A stretch of 64,000 bases of DNA, taken from assembly GCA_035559535.1 (NCBI GenBank), contig DATMBG010000012.1, forward strand, positions 1 to 64,000. The letters run 5' to 3'. The number at the start of each line of letters is the position of its first letter. Position 1 is the first letter of the stretch. The notes beneath the pieces were generated by a model. The model had not been told where the DNA came from and made no database searches. It saw only the letters and a list, made by a program, of their open reading frames with translations. Positions 26,661 to 34,977 of this stretch are shown in pieces. The DNA is from Candidatus Limnocylindrales bacterium (GTDB taxonomy: Bacteria > Moduliflexota > Moduliflexia > Moduliflexales > JAUQPW01). A program made the position numbers and the translations under genes.

Positions 26661-28004
26661 ATGCCTATTGAAGATCTTTTAAAAAATGTAGTAGGGGTGA
26701 CCGGCCGGTCACCCGTACTCTTCCAAGAAGATTCCATTCATGAAGAGATTATAAAGTGTGTAGGATGCGGCCTCTGTCTCCCTTATTGCCCGACCTACCG
26801 GGAGATTGGGACCGAGATGGCTTCGCCGAGGGGTCGTATCGCTTTAGCCAAAGAGTATTTTGATGGAAAACTGAAAATCACCCCCCGGTTTGCAGAACAT
26901 CTTTATCTTTGTCTGGAATGTCTGGCCTGCGAGACGGCCTGTCCTTCCGGTGTCAGGTTCCATCGGATCATGGAACCTGCCCGGGAAGCCATTGAAAAAA
27001 ATTTAGAGCGACCCTTCTGGGACCGAACAGTTCGGGATATGGTCTTTAAACATATTTTTCCTTACCCTAAAAGGCTTCAATTACTCGCCGGGTTTTTGAG
27101 GTTATATCAGGTTTCGGGTCTTCAGTGGCTTGTCCGTAAAACCGGGCTACTCCGTTCTATCTCAGAATCTCTGGAAGAAACAGAACAGATGCTGCCTCCC
27201 ATTCAACCCAAAGCCTTACGGGAGTCTTTAAAAGAGGTCACCCCCCCCCTGGGAGGTAAAAAACAATATCGGGTTGGATTTTTATCCGGGTGTGTGATGA
27301 ATCTGGTATTCACCCCCATTAATCTGGCGACGGTCCGTGTACTCGCCCGAAATGGTTGTGAGGTTATTACGCCCCGCTTTCAAAAATGCTGTGGGGCCCT
27401 TCACCTGCACAACGGTGAAACCGATATAGCCAGACAAATGGCTCGATATAACATCGATATCTTCGAAAAACTTCAGTTAGATGTCCTTCTGGTAAATTCG
27501 GCAGGGTGCGGGTCGGCTTTAAAGGAGTACGGTGAACTTTTAAAGGACGATTCCCAATATGCCCAAAAAGCCTCTGCCTTCAGTCAAAAGGTAAAGGATA
27601 TTTCGGAATTTTTAGTCGAAATAGACTTCATTAAACCTCAAGGGGCAGTCTACCGAAAGGTTACCTATGATGACCCCTGTCACTTAATCCACGGTCAGGG
27701 TATTAAATTCCAACCCCGTGAGATTCTGAAATCTATTCCGGGTCTTGAGGTGGTAGAACTTAAGGAATCTGATTGGTGTTGTGGAAGTGCCGGTATCTAT
27801 AATGTTACCCATCCGGAGCTTTCCATGAGATTACTGGACCGAAAGATGGCCCATGTAAAAGCTACCGGCGCCGATCTTCTAGCAACGGCTAATCCAGGCT
27901 GTATCCTGCAGTTACGTTGGGGAGCTAAGCGGGCCGGATTGAAACTGGATGTAGTCCATATTGTGGAACTTCTGGATCAGGCTTATTCCAAAGAATTGGG
28001 GTAA
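26661..28004 (+). CDS. glcF: Glycolate oxidase iron-sulfur subunit GlcF
   Basis: A 447-residue electron-transfer subunit that passes electrons from the flavoproteins towards the quinone pool. Two 4Fe-4S clusters are bound by CVGCGLCLPYCP and CLECLACETACP near the N-terminus. Two CCG (DUF224) domains follow, with QKCCGALHLHNGE and SDWCCGSAGIYN. Oddly, a copy of the 28-base palindromic repeat lies inside the gene (26691-26718) and encodes residues about 11-20 (VVGVTGRSPV), between the start and the first cluster motif. The frame stays open, so the repeat seems to have been absorbed as extra N-terminal sequence. GAAGAGATT precedes the ATG. Confidence 0.93.
   Translation: MPIEDLLKNVVGVTGRSPVLFQEDSIHEEIIKCVGCGLCLPYCPTYREIGTEMASPRGRIALAKEYFDGKLKITPRFAEHLYLCLECLACETACPSGVRFHRIMEPAREAIEKNLERPFWDRTVRDMVFKHIFPYPKRLQLLAGFLRLYQVSGLQWLVRKTGLLRSISESLEETEQMLPPIQPKALRESLKEVTPPLGGKKQYRVGFLSGCVMNLVFTPINLATVRVLARNGCEVITPRFQKCCGALHLHNGETDIARQMARYNIDIFEKLQLDVLLVNSAGCGSALKEYGELLKDDSQYAQKASAFSQKVKDISEFLVEIDFIKPQGAVYRKVTYDDPCHLIHGQGIKFQPREILKSIPGLEVVELKESDWCCGSAGIYNVTHPELSMRLLDRKMAHVKATGADLLATANPGCILQLRWGAKRAGLKLDVVHIVELLDQAYSKELG
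26691..26718. repeat. 28-base palindrome family, copy B, inside glcF
   Basis: Arms GTAGGGGTGACCGG and CCGGTCACCCGTAC with one mismatch, centred on ACCGGCCGGT. It is the only copy in this window that lies within a coding sequence. Confidence 0.88.
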
Positions 28005-28059
28005 TTTTCAGGGGACGATAAATGTAGAGATTCCCACCGGCATTATTAATCTCTCATTA

Positions 28060-28335
28060 TTAATCTCTACTGATAACGAATAAATGGGCTCCATCCTCTT
28101 GCTTTCCGACATACTTAAGAATATAGATCCCTCCCACCTTATACTCCCTGCGTTCATAACCGATTCTCAATCCAGGAGCCAGAGCTCCTGGAGGACCCTC
28201 GATATTTTGAGCTGACAGGGATCTTCCGACCCAATGATCCACTCCCCAGGCTATCAAATTTAAGATGAGCAGGACGGCCAAAAAAATATCTTTATATCTT
28301 TTGATAAATTGAATGATTTGCATACCAGGGGCCAT
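28060..28335 (-). CDS. Small membrane-anchored protein, function unknown
   Basis: A 91-residue protein with one hydrophobic helix (about residues 17-33, DIFLAVLLILNLIAWG) followed by a short soluble tail (YKVGGIYILKYVG ... HLFVISRD) that would face the periplasm if the basic N-terminus (KRYK) stays inside. It converges on glcF. An alternative start at residue 5 (28323) is equally possible. I recognise no family. The composition looks protein-like and the frame ends neatly, but no strong ribosome-binding site is seen. Confidence 0.45.
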   Translation of the reverse strand: MAPGMQIIQFIKRYKDIFLAVLLILNLIAWGVDHWVGRSLSAQNIEGPPGALAPGLRIGYERREYKVGGIYILKYVGKQEDGAHLFVISRD

Positions 28336-28411
28336 AATTTAGGTTTTTCTCACCTAACTCCCTATTCCCCTTCCCGACACGGGAAAGGAGCTGGGATTGC
28401 TCAGATCCCTA

Positions 28412-28439
28412 GTAGGGGTGACCGGCCGGTCACCCCTAC
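28412..28439. repeat. 28-base palindrome family, copy C (perfect)
   Basis: A perfect 28-base palindrome with arms GTAGGGGTGACCGG and CCGGTCACCCCTAC. Copy D at 28498-28525 is decayed (GTAGGGACAAACGG ... TTGCCCATAC). Confidence 0.9.
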
Positions 28440-28739
28440 CCTCCCAGGGCCACGCAGGACCTATAAGTCTGGGAAAGCTCGATCTGTAGAGTAAAACGTA
28501 GGGACAAACGGCCGGTTGCCCATACAGGGAGAATCGGAAAAGCGATTGGAACTGGCTTTTTTGCCTTTACTTTCTCACATTGTCTAACCCTCTTTCCGAT
28601 CCCCTCAACAGATTACTTGAAAATCTTTTTTCTCAGAGGCCTCCAAAAGATGGGGGAATACGTAGCCCTGCAAGGGAAGGGGAGAACCCAGAGGTCTGAC
28701 GACGACCGGCCCTCCCTTCCCGACGCGGGAAGAGGGACG

Positions 28740-28767
28740 GTAGGGGTGACCGGCCGGTCACCCGTGC
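28740..28767. repeat. 28-base palindrome family, copy E
   Basis: Same family, with the right arm ending CACCCGTGC instead of CACCCCTAC. It lies right next to a CCCTTCCCG-type hairpin (about 28712-28735). Confidence 0.85.
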
Positions 28768-28881
28768 TAAGGTCAATAAAAAAGATACCTTTCTAAGCTC
28801 CCCTCTCCATTCTCCCCCCGTCGATAGGGGTTAGGGAGAGAAGGGAGGGGTTGCCTGCTTGAAAGCCCGTAGGGTCGCCCT

Positions 28882-28936
28882 CATAGGCATCAAGCCAAGA
28901 ATTTAAGGCTTTTCCCTTTCTTAGCTTGATACCTAT
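28882..28936. repeat. Short MITE-like element with inverted ends
   Basis: Ends CATAGGCATCAAGC and GCTTGATACCTATA are inverted with one mismatch; AAGGCTTTTCCCTTTCTTAG lies inside. The ends and interior match the longer element at 32869-33027, so this looks like a deletion derivative of that family. Confidence 0.6.
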
Positions 28937-29188
28937 AAGGCGATCCCTATCCTTTAAACTCTCTTTCAATACCGATCTGGTATTATCTCTCGGTGCGGTT
29001 GGCTGAGAAGCTTACTCTTCCCAACTGCTTCCTACCTTCCTCGACCTTCCTTAAGGGTCGGGATAAGGTTTTGCGGATTTAAAAATGGGATCAATCGAGC
29101 TCCAGTGGGGCGCCATGTTAAACAGGACGCCCCTGGAGATATTGAAGAGCTCACAGCAGTACTTTACTCATGTAATTACAAATCAGGC

Positions 29189-30607
29189 TTAGCTCTTTAG
29201 ATGAAAACAGACCAGTTTGAGCTCGGTCATTTCTTCGACGGCGTATCTAGGTCCTTCTTTACCGAACCCACTTTCTTTAAGGCCTCCATAGGGCATCAAG
29301 TCGGCACGCCACTGGGGTCCCCAGTTGATCATCAAATTACCGGACTGAACCTCCCGGGCAAACTTCATAGCCCACTCCAGATTTTCGGTGAAAATTCCTG
29401 CCGATAAGCCGTAAATAGAGTCGTTGGCCATTGCAATCGCCTCGTCAATATCTTCGAACTTATTGACCACAACGGCCGGTCCAAAAATTTCATCACTATA
29501 AACTTTCATATCCGGCTTCGCATCGGCTACCACAGTTGGTGCATAGATGGCACCACTCCGTTTTCCACCGGTGATGAGACGGGCCCCTCCTTCGATAGCC
29601 TCATTGATCCATTTCTCAACCCGGATGGCATCTTGCTCCCGGACCATAGGGCCGACCTTTGTAGTTTCTTTTAATTGATCTCCGGTGGTTAAGGCTTCAA
29701 CTTGAGGCTTGAGAACCTCCAAAAAATCTCCATAGACCTTCTTACTGGTTAGAACCCGTTGCGTCGAAATACAGACCTGCCCGGCATTGGAATAGCCGGT
29801 AGCTACCACTGCCGCTGCAACCCTTTCCAGATCTGCATCGGGCATAATGATGACCGGAGAGTTACTGCCCAGTTCCATGGTTACCTTTTTGATTCCGGCC
29901 ATATGACAGATCCGTTCCCCTACGTCACGGCTTCCGGTAAAGGTGATTTTACGAACCCTGCGATCTGCGCAGAGGGTATCCCCGATTTCTCCTCCAGGTC
30001 CTGTGAGACAAGCAATGCCTTCTTCAGGAATTCCGGCTTCCAGCAAGAGTTCTGTCAGTTTAAGGGCCGATAACGGGGTATCGGTAGCCGGTTTGATAAC
30101 CACGGCATTACCCGCCGCCAACGCCGGACCCACTTTATGGCAAACCAGATTTAAGGGAAAGTTAAAGGGGGTAATGGCAGCTACCACCCCACAGGGAACC
30201 CGAAGTGTGAAAGCCAGTTTTCCGGCCCCACCTGGCGCTCCATCTATGGGAACCGTCTCCCCATGGATCCGCTTGGCTTCCTCAGCCGAAAGTGTTAGTG
30301 TCTGGACCGCCCGACTCACCTCAAAACGGGCTTCACCGATAATCTTTCCTTCCTCTTTACTGATTACCTGGGCAAACTCTTCCGCTCTGGCCTCAAGCAT
30401 ATCAGCAGCCTTACGAAGGATACGATAACGGTCATATCCAGGCATGCGGGCCATTACCTTAGCCCCCTGAACCGCTGTCTGAAGAGCTTTGTCTACATCC
30501 GTATGGTCCCCTTTGGGAACCGTATCTATGAGGGAATTATCATAGGGATTGCGTACTTCAATCTTTTCAGATTTATCAATCCATTTACCTCCTATAAACA
30601 TTTTCAT
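29189..30607 (-). CDS. NAD(P)-dependent aldehyde dehydrogenase (lactaldehyde/glycolaldehyde dehydrogenase-like)
   Basis: A 472-residue aldehyde dehydrogenase that oxidises aldehydes to acids. The catalytic cysteine is C279 in NAGQVCISTQRV, the general base is E245 in MELGSNSP, the oxyanion Asn is in ITPFNFPLN, and the cofactor loop is FTGSRDVGE. The SNSPVIIM and GQVCISTQRV signatures are closest to lactaldehyde and phosphonoacetaldehyde dehydrogenases. It lies beside glcDEF, so making glycolate or lactate from glycolaldehyde or lactaldehyde is an attractive but unproven role. GGAGGTGAG before the ATG is a strong ribosome-binding site. A duplicated copy of that site lies 15 bases upstream. Confidence 0.9.
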   Translation of the reverse strand: MKMFIGGKWIDKSEKIEVRNPYDNSLIDTVPKGDHTDVDKALQTAVQGAKVMARMPGYDRYRILRKAADMLEARAEEFAQVISKEEGKIIGEARFEVSRAVQTLTLSAEEAKRIHGETVPIDGAPGGAGKLAFTLRVPCGVVAAITPFNFPLNLVCHKVGPALAAGNAVVIKPATDTPLSALKLTELLLEAGIPEEGIACLTGPGGEIGDTLCADRRVRKITFTGSRDVGERICHMAGIKKVTMELGSNSPVIIMPDADLERVAAAVVATGYSNAGQVCISTQRVLTSKKVYGDFLEVLKPQVEALTTGDQLKETTKVGPMVREQDAIRVEKWINEAIEGGARLITGGKRSGAIYAPTVVADAKPDMKVYSDEIFGPAVVVNKFEDIDEAIAMANDSIYGLSAGIFTENLEWAMKFAREVQSGNLMINWGPQWRADLMPYGGLKESGFGKEGPRYAVEEMTELKLVCFHLKS

Positions 30608-30676
30608 AGAAACTCACCTCCATCAAAATAACCTCTATCAAAATAAACAATGCGATGAATTAAGTTGATAATTCAA

Positions 30677-30704
30677 TTAATATGTGATAACGGTCTGTTG
30701 TCAA
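30677..30704 (-). promoter_or_regulatory. Promoter of the aldehyde dehydrogenase gene
   Basis: On the minus strand TTGACA (30704-30699) is followed after 16 bases by TATTAA (30682-30677). This gives a leader of about 65 bases that includes two copies of TATTTTGAT(A/G)GAGG. Confidence 0.68.
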
Positions 30705-30776
30705 TCGTTAATTACTAAATATTCCCGGTTAATGGGGGGGTGAGGTGGCGAAACGCCCGCGCTCCCGGGTAACAGA

Positions 30777-30804
30777 GTAGGGATAACCGGCCGGTTATCC
30801 CTAC
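30777..30804. repeat. 28-base palindrome family, copy F (perfect)
   Basis: A perfect palindrome with arms GTAGGGATAACCGG and CCGGTTATCCCTAC, ending six bases before the queC stop codon. It may serve as the queC 3'-end hairpin. Confidence 0.9.
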
Positions 30805-30810
30805 TTCATC

Positions 30811-31512
30811 CTAGAGGTTAGGGATGAGCCGGTATTGCGTTTTATCTTCAACTCCCGCCGTCTTAAACCCACGAATTCGTTCGGCACATTTGTTGCAATT
30901 ACCACAATGAATCCACTCACCCGGGGAAACCGGTTGGGGATTATTGCAGGTTAACGTCAGTTCCAAAGGCAGTCCCAACTCCATTCCTATTTGGATAACC
31001 TGGGTTTTTGAAAGTTCACGGAAGGGAGTAAGAATCTCTATCTTTTTTCTTAATCCCATGCTCAACCAGGTAGATCCCAGCTTAAAAAACTCCGGAGTTG
31101 CGTCTGGAAAAGGGTTTCCTGCCAGTGAACCCAGAGCAATCGTTTGAATTCCTTCCAGGGTACAATAAATGGCCGTCTTGGAAAGTAAAACAATATTTCG
31201 ACCTGTAATCTCAACGGCTGCATCGGGTGCATGATAGCCCGGAACGTTTTGGCCACTTAAGCTCCAATCTTTGGGGTTATAAACATCCGTCATGGGTAAG
31301 GAGAGCACTTTGGGACCCCGAACCCGATAACTATCCTCAGGAAACTGCCCCCGGATTACCTTTAAGATCTTTCTTAGCGCGATAAGCTCTGCTTCTTCCC
31401 AGGGATGACCCGCTTTAACAAAGACAAAGTAAACCTCATTTCCTTCTTTGGCAAGTTTGAAACCCAAAACCGTGCTATCGATCCCGCCGCTGGATAAAAC
31501 TGCAATCTTCAT
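30811..31512 (-). CDS. queC: 7-cyano-7-deazaguanine synthase QueC
   Basis: A 233-residue enzyme that makes preQ0 from 7-carboxy-7-deazaguanine, ammonia and ATP in queuosine synthesis. The PP-loop is SSGGIDST (residues 7-14). The zinc site is C189, C203, C206 and C209 (TCNNPQP ... HCGNCNKC). The middle (GRNIVLLSKTAIY) is slightly unusual, because most QueC proteins read GRN with a different following segment, but the family assignment is secure. It follows queD after about 90 bases, which hold a perfect 20-base palindrome (31541-31560). queE is not in the window. Confidence 0.92.
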   Translation of the reverse strand: MKIAVLSSGGIDSTVLGFKLAKEGNEVYFVFVKAGHPWEEAELIALRKILKVIRGQFPEDSYRVRGPKVLSLPMTDVYNPKDWSLSGQNVPGYHAPDAAVEITGRNIVLLSKTAIYCTLEGIQTIALGSLAGNPFPDATPEFFKLGSTWLSMGLRKKIEILTPFRELSKTQVIQIGMELGLPLELTLTCNNPQPVSPGEWIHCGNCNKCAERIRGFKTAGVEDKTQYRLIPNL

Positions 31513-31540
31513 TTTTATCAGTTACCCGCCCCACCCCTAC

Positions 31541-31560
31541 CCTCCCCGCATGCGGGGAGG
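31541..31560. repeat. Perfect palindrome between queD and queC
   Basis: CCTCCCCGCATGCGGGGAGG is a perfect 20-base palindrome. Similar C/G-rich facing arms occur at 3803-3823, 34565-34577, 34684-34701, 37490-37512 and 37531-37555. Confidence 0.8.
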
Positions 31561-31602
31561 GAGCGAGAAAGGGGCAGGGAGGATCAACGGGCAGTGGACA
31601 GG

Positions 31603-32010
31603 TTAATTCTCTTCATTATAAGCAGCCAGAGAGCCAGGGGTTTCCCAGACCCGAACTTCAAACACCGGAAGTCCCTGGGTCTTGGCCTGGATAAAAATTT
31701 CTCGGGCAATAACTTCTGCGGTCGGATTATCCTCAAAGAGGTACACCGGCTCTCCCCGACCTTTGAATACTTCTACCAGAGGGTCTTTTTTGTTTAATAA
31801 CATTTTATGATCAAGAGTCTCGTAGATCCAGGTTTTCATCGTTCTCTCAATATCATCAAAATCGTACACCATTCCCAGGGAATCCAGTTTATTGGAGCGC
31901 AGTTCTATTTCCACAAGCCCATTATGTCCATGTACCTGTGCACATTTACCCTTGTAATTGAGAAGTCGATGACCGTAGATAAAATGAATTTGTTGAACTA
32001 CTCTATACAT
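31603..32010 (-). CDS. queD: 6-carboxy-5,6,7,8-tetrahydropterin synthase QueD
   Basis: A 135-residue member of the PTPS/QueD family that converts dihydroneopterin triphosphate to 6-carboxytetrahydropterin. Zinc ligands H14, H27 and H29 and the catalytic C23 are in place (HRLLNYKGKC then VHGHN). DFDDIERTMKTWI and LDHKMLL also fit the family. It is transcribed with queC and follows an SDR gene by about 85 bases. Confidence 0.93.
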   Translation of the reverse strand: MYRVVQQIHFIYGHRLLNYKGKCAQVHGHNGLVEIELRSNKLDSLGMVYDFDDIERTMKTWIYETLDHKMLLNKKDPLVEVFKGRGEPVYLFEDNPTAEVIAREIFIQAKTQGLPVFEVRVWETPGSLAAYNEEN

Positions 32011-32094
32011 AATTCTGTGGAAGATAAGGGATAAAACGTATCTTTCCTCCTTTATACTTCAACCGGGGACGGTTAAGCTACCACATCCCTTTGA

Positions 32095-32853
32095 CTAAAA
32101 CGTCCGAACCCCCGCACCGGCATCTATAAGAATTGTACTCCCGGTCTTTCCTTTAGACTTAACCAGATGAACTACTTCTTCTGCGATTTCTTCGGGAGTC
32201 ACTTCCTGTTTTAAGGGAAGTTTCTCCCGAATCTGCTGGATTTCTTCGGGAGAAAAATCCTCGGGAGCTATAACCAGTGCAGGCGCAACGGCGTTGACTA
32301 AAACCTCGGGTGCAAGCTCTTCGGCAAGAACCTGGGTGATACCGTAGAGTCCATATTTGGTTATCAAATAGGGTCCATAATCTTTATAAGCCGTCCCTTT
32401 AATGGTACATCGATCTGTAATGTTAATAATCCGACCCCATCCCCTCTGTTTCATGTCCATTCCTATCTTCCCGGCCAGATAGAAAGGAGCCCTCATATGG
32501 ATTGCAACCAACTGATCAAAAATCCCTTCATAGAACTCACGATTCAAGAAAAGCCCTTCAAAGGGCGTTTTAGGGAACTCGGAAGCATTATTCACCAGAA
32601 TATCGATTTGTCCAAATTCTGCCACAGCCTTTTGAATGAGAGAATCACAATCTGCCAGTTTGACCAAATCTGCTTGAAGAGCAAGGCCCCGAGCTCCTCT
32701 TTCTGTGATGGCTCGAACTGTTTCTAACGCTTCTTCCCGGCTCCTTCGGTAATTGACAACCACATCGATACCTTCTTCTGCAAGCCTTAAGGCGATCTGC
32801 CTACCGATTCGTCGAGCCCCTCCTGTAACCAGAGCCACCTTTCCTTTAAGCAT
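32095..32853 (-). CDS. Short-chain dehydrogenase, pteridine reductase-like
   Basis: A 252-residue Rossmann-fold oxidoreductase. The cofactor motif TGGARRIGR, with Arg-Arg in place of the usual residues, is typical of the FolM/PTR1 dihydropterin-reductase branch. NNAS, the YxxxK catalytic pair (YLITK, from residue 172) and a usual C-terminus (GSTILIDAGAG) are present. Because queD directly follows and also works on pterins, a role in pterin reduction is plausible. Other SDR activities such as sugar or acyl reduction cannot be excluded. The ATG at 32853 starts MLKGKVALVTGG, as in the family. Confidence 0.82.
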   Translation of the reverse strand: MLKGKVALVTGGARRIGRQIALRLAEEGIDVVVNYRRSREEALETVRAITERGARGLALQADLVKLADCDSLIQKAVAEFGQIDILVNNASEFPKTPFEGLFLNREFYEGIFDQLVAIHMRAPFYLAGKIGMDMKQRGWGRIINITDRCTIKGTAYKDYGPYLITKYGLYGITQVLAEELAPEVLVNAVAPALVIAPEDFSPEEIQQIREKLPLKQEVTPEEIAEEVVHLVKSKGKTGSTILIDAGAGVRTF

Positions 32854-32868
32854 GGTTCATTCTCATCC

Positions 32869-33027
32869 CATACGCATCAAGGTAAGGATTAGATGTGGGG
32901 TCCAGGCCTCCCCCTTGCCTTCCCCAAAGGTGGATTTAGAAGGTTACCCGCCAAATTCCCTCTGGAGGGGGAAGGGAGGTGTTCAGGCTAAAAATAAGGT
33001 TTTCCTCTTCTTAGCTTGATGCGTATG
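32869..33027. repeat. MITE-like element with 13-base terminal inverted repeats
   Basis: CATACGCATCAAG (32869-32881) and CTTGATGCGTATG (33015-33027) are perfect inverted repeats bounding 159 bases with no gene. The interior has CTCCCCCTTGCC-like and GGGGGAAGGGAGG arms and AAAATAAGGTTTTCC near the right end. Related ends occur at 28882-28936 and near 44265 and 44600-44640. Confidence 0.75.
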
Positions 33028-33164
33028 ACCCTTAAGCCCCTCTCCCACAGCGGGGGGTTAAAAGACCCCCTTTCCCAATCCTTCCCCTTCTCCGGCAGGG
33101 GAAGAAACGTTGTGGTTAAGTTCCCCTTCCTTACGAAGTGGGGAAGGGTTAGGGTTAATAAAAA

Positions 33165-34331
33165 TTAACATGTGGTCCCGGAAGGATCGCCAAGATAAGC
33201 AGCCCTTTGCCTTTCTTCTCTATCCGGGAGTTCTGCCTTTTTGATTACTTTATTATAAACCATTTCAATGTTACCATCGATACGTTCCCGGTACTGGCCC
33301 CGAGGGTACTTGGACATGGGTTTCTCATACTGAGGGGCCAATTGATCCGCCACGGCTTTCTTCATTTCATCCAGGGTCGCTCCTTCTGCGGCAGCCTTCT
33401 TTACCGCTGCAATGAGATCGGTTAAATAACCTCGAAAGAATTTTAGATGATCTTTGGGAGCTACTTCTCCATGTCCCACGATCATGTGGGTGAAGTCTAA
33501 TTTCTCTACTTCATTTAAAGTCTGTATCCATTCCTCCGGATAGCTGTCGTTGAGAAAGGGCATCCAGTCGATAACACTGTCTCCCGTTATCAGGACTTTT
33601 TCCTGAGGTAAATAAATAAATACATCTCCGGAGGTATGGGCCCGACCCAGATAAAGGAGTCGAATTTCTCGCCCTTTTTCATAAAGGGTGATGGAATTTC
33701 CAAAACTTGCAGTGGGTAAGGTCGGCTTCAGTTCTTTAAGTTCTTTCAGATACGCTTCGGCCTGTTGCAGGTTGGATTCTATGCTGGCTTTTACCTCAGG
33801 GTCGGTAGCCCTACGAAGATCCTCCTTCAGTTTTTCGATTTCTTGGGGGACAATTTCTTGAATTTGTTTTTCTATGTAGGAAATACCTCCCACCCCTGCC
33901 CCGGGCCTGATCATATTATCTCGGGTAATATGAGAAGTCACAATTTCCGTATCTGGAAAAGCCGCCGCATACACTTCATTTCCCTGCCAGTGATCCCAGT
34001 GAAAATGGGTGTTGATCAACTTACGAATCGGTTTGTTGGTGATTCCCTGGATCTCCTTCAGAAGAGATCGAGCCGCCGAGGGCTTAGAATGGGAATCCAC
34101 TACAATGACTCCATCTTCATTCACAATTACGGCCGCGTTACAATTAACTTTATATTGAAAAGCCGCAATCCCTGCGTATACCCCTTCGGCTACCTGCTTT
34201 AATTCAAACAATCCTTTGGTTTCTTCTTCGGCAAACACCCGTGAAGGATCCAAGGTATCGAAGGTTTGAATGGCAGTGGCTGCAATCCCCATCCCTGCTA
34301 AAAATTGTCTTCGGGTCCATGGAGTTTCCAT
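33165..34331 (-). CDS. Tat-exported metallo-beta-lactamase-fold hydrolase
   Basis: A 388-residue protein. The N-terminus has a twin-arginine motif (TRRQFLAG, residues 6-13) and a hydrophobic stretch, so the folded enzyme is exported to the periplasm. The metal site is HFHWDH (H109, H111, D113, H114), followed by ITGDSVIDW and GHGEVAP, giving a binuclear zinc centre. The family resembles periplasmic MBL proteins linked to quinoprotein or SoxH-type systems; the substrate is unknown. A roughly 35-residue helical insertion (about 155-195, QEIEKLKEDL...) separates the two metal-binding regions. No partner gene is adjacent. Confidence 0.85.
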   Translation of the reverse strand: METPWTRRQFLAGMGIAATAIQTFDTLDPSRVFAEEETKGLFELKQVAEGVYAGIAAFQYKVNCNAAVIVNEDGVIVVDSHSKPSAARSLLKEIQGITNKPIRKLINTHFHWDHWQGNEVYAAAFPDTEIVTSHITRDNMIRPGAGVGGISYIEKQIQEIVPQEIEKLKEDLRRATDPEVKASIESNLQQAEAYLKELKELKPTLPTASFGNSITLYEKGREIRLLYLGRAHTSGDVFIYLPQEKVLITGDSVIDWMPFLNDSYPEEWIQTLNEVEKLDFTHMIVGHGEVAPKDHLKFFRGYLTDLIAAVKKAAAEGATLDEMKKAVADQLAPQYEKPMSKYPRGQYRERIDGNIEMVYNKVIKKAELPDREERQRAAYLGDPSGTTC

Positions 34332-34831
34332 TTTTTGTTTCCCCCCTTTATCTTATAACCAAATTAAGTTTAGAATCGCTGATTTATCCTTAAAGTACCC
34401 CTCCCCTCTGGCCCTCCTTTCAAGGGTACCTTTTTTGGATCTAACCCCTCCAACTCCCATAAGGACCAGGACAAGGATAAAAAGCCCCATCAGGGGGCGC
34501 ATGGTTGGTAGCCCCCTCTGGGGCTAACCTTCTTATCCTGGCGTGTAGGCCTCCGACCCCCCTTCCCTACGAGGGAAGGAGAAAATTGGAACCCAGGTCA
34601 TCCCCGAGTTCCCCTTTCCGGACACGGGAAGGGGGTTAGGGGATCAGGTTAGAAAAAACCTGCGTTCTTCAGGCCCCAACCCTCCCGCTTCACAGGGGAG
34701 GGACTTTGACTGCAACGTTCCTTAAAAAATATCGTTGGATTAGCTATAGAGTTATATTCAAAGATCTCTCTTGTCAAACAAAATTTGTCCGGCAAGGCGG
34801 AATTCAAATGGAAATTTTTTAATAATTTTTC
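34332..34831. other. Repeat-rich spacer without genes
   Basis: No credible gene. It contains a MITE-like element (about 34458-34548: ACCAGGACAAGGATAAAAAG ... CTTATCCTGG with AGCCCC/GGGGCT arms inside) and C/G-rich hairpins near 34565, 34610 and 34685. It ends at the promoter of the cyclase gene. Confidence 0.6.
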
Positions 34832-34861
34832 TTGACTTGCTCACTTTTAAGTGTCTAGATG
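34832..34861 (+). promoter_or_regulatory. Promoter of the CHASE2 cyclase gene with an operator-like repeat
   Basis: TTGACT (34832-34837) and TAGATG (34856-34861) are 18 bases apart. The spacer holds CACTT-TT-AAGTG and the 9-base word TTAAGTGTC (34847-34855), which recurs in inverted form upstream of the XRE regulator (54172-54180). Confidence 0.5.
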
Positions 34862-34977
34862 AGAGAACAAAGATAAGCTAGAAATGAGGAATTTGATTCT
34901 GGAAAATTAAGGATCTCCGTGGAAAAATCGATAGAGTAAACCTTAAGTTCTCCCTCCGTGGAGGAAAGTCTCGGACC

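Larger units (their letters stand above)
28336..29188. other. Repeat-rich spacer without genes
   Basis: An 850-base stretch with no credible gene. It holds three copies of the 28-base palindrome (28412-28439, 28498-28525, 28740-28767), short CCCTTCCCG/CGGGAAGAGG hairpins near 28369 and 28712, and a MITE-like element at 28882-28936. The density of unrelated repeat families marks it as an accumulation site. Confidence 0.7.

Noticed and set aside
24926-30804. CRISPR array from the repeated 28-base palindromes
   Set aside because: Copies are irregularly spaced over 6 kb with no spacers of constant length and no cas genes.
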